This document shows positions 63,638 to 64,000 of a stretch of DNA of 64,000 nucleotides, piece after piece. The notes under the pieces were generated by a model that was not told where the DNA came from, did not search any database, and worked only from the letters and a program-made list of their open reading frames with translations. Position 1 is the stretch's first letter. Each line of letters begins with the position of its first letter. Position numbers and translations under genes: made by a program. This DNA comes from Halosolutus halophilus (GTDB taxonomy: Archaea > Halobacteriota > Halobacteria > Halobacteriales > Natrialbaceae): NCBI RefSeq assembly GCF_022869805.1, contig NZ_CP094974.1, forward strand, positions 2,294,001 to 2,358,000, written 5' to 3'.

Positions 63638-64000
63638 CACTCCTCACCTCCGACGTCGTGGACGGATGCAACGCGCTCGAGTCGGCTTCGGGGGAACGCG
63701 TAGCGCTTCAGCGTCTCGATCGACTTGGTAGTTCGATCAGGGTAGACGACCTCGTACACGTCATCCTTTGGATCGAACTCGGGGTTGACGTCCGCGACGG
63801 TCTTGTTCGTGCCCTCGAGGCGGTACTCGTCGGCGTTGTGCGGCGTCGTTTCGACAACGACCATCGTCTTCTCGTCGTCGTCCTCGGTGACGTCATGGAC
63901 GTGATCGCCGACGTACAGCGGACCGCGATCGCCGTCGCCCGCGCCGTCGGCCATGCGCAGTTGGGTCTCGGCGGGCTCGGCGTGGCTATCCTCGCCGCCG
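63637..64000 (-). CDS. Cassette protein, at least 105 aa, possibly cut by the window edge
   Basis: The clear part starts at ATG 63954 (MADGAGDGDRGPLYVGDHVH). The frame stays open to the window edge, reading EDSHAEPAETQLR before that ATG with haloarchaeal composition, so the true start may lie outside. Beta-rich body with YEVVYPDRTTKSIETLKRYA, perhaps a small DNA-binding or KOW/Tudor-like fold. No named family. Confidence 0.6.
   Translation of the reverse strand, partial: GGEDSHAEPAETQLRMADGAGDGDRGPLYVGDHVHDVTEDDDEKTMVVVETTPHNADEYRLEGTNKTVADVNPEFDPKDDVYEVVYPDRTTKSIETLKRYAFPRSRLERVASVHDVGGEE

Larger units (their letters stand above)
48150..64000. mobile_element. Integrated accessory element (provirus/plasmid-like), right end outside window
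   Basis: A run of mobile-element hallmarks: tyrosine integrase, PhiH1-like repressor, two cassettes of short overlapping genes, SWIM and other zinc-finger proteins, and an Orc1/Cdc6 initiator with an origin-box-like sequence. Gene density and strand bias differ from the chromosome to the left. The segment 54.2-61.9 kb has lower GC and looser spacing and may be a separate insertion within it. No structural virus or conjugation gene is visible, and the boundaries are not resolved. Confidence 0.75.

Overview
The window is haloarchaeal chromosomal DNA. It is very GC-rich, its proteins are acidic (Asp/Glu-rich), and many genes start on or just after the predicted transcription start, with an archaeal TATA box about 27 bases upstream. 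The gene content (DtxR/SirR-type regulator, DUF7289 pilin-like proteins, halolysin, Orc1/Cdc6, PhiH1-type repressor, CoxA-CoxC fusion, DUF106 protein next to cmk and cbf5) is typical of class Halobacteria, perhaps the Natrinema/Haloterrigena side of the Natrialbales. That placement is inference only.

Left part (1-28.5 kb), mostly ordinary chromosome: an AI-2E-type permease, a TauE/SafE permease and an Nramp-like transporter; gyrB-gyrA; a winged-helix regulator; a DtxR-family metal regulator with a candidate operator beside its own start; an arginase-family enzyme; a type II NADH dehydrogenase-like flavoprotein; a zinc-ribbon/DUF4013 membrane protein; a hexapeptide acyltransferase; a protein resembling the nucleotide-modification family Nmad3; a secreted subtilase (halolysin type); a tract of decaying genes including a (CAGGAA)10 tandem repeat; a response regulator; tRNA-Pro(GGG); a complete branched-chain amino-acid-type ABC transporter operon (K-G-F-H-M order); and the cbf5-cmk-DUF106 cluster.

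Middle part (29.8-47.7 kb): three paralogous DUF7289-type surface/pilin-like proteins, the first carrying a von Willebrand A domain, sit between the DUF106 gene and adk, genes usually adjacent in haloarchaea. The second and third have near-duplicate promoters. A cytochrome c oxidase locus follows (subunit II, fused subunits I+III, a small subunit IV-like protein, two accessory membrane proteins). Then come convergent fructan/sucrose genes: a GH32 fructosidase with a large N-terminal extension and a GH68 levansucrase/inulosucrase-type enzyme.

Right part (48.15 kb to the end) is an integrated accessory element whose right boundary is outside the window. It starts with a tyrosine integrase carrying a C-terminal zinc ribbon. 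Facing it is an eight-gene minus-strand cassette whose seven junctions are all 4-base start/stop overlaps, encoding small Cys-rich and helix-turn-helix proteins. A PhiH1-like repressor is divergent from that cassette, with a palindromic operator candidate between them. Next are an AT-rich island with a G-string, several very small zinc-finger genes, a flavoprotein, a six-PAS histidine kinase, an Orc1/Cdc6 initiator with an origin-recognition-box-like sequence about 1 kb upstream, and a second overlapping cassette with a SWIM zinc-finger protein. No capsid, portal, terminase or conjugation gene is recognisable in view, so whether it is a provirus, plasmid or other integrative element is open.

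The strongest leads are this element with its tightly overlapped zinc-finger cassette and candidate origin, the DUF7289/vWA cassette in the adk locus, and the GH68/GH32 pair without recognisable secretion signals.
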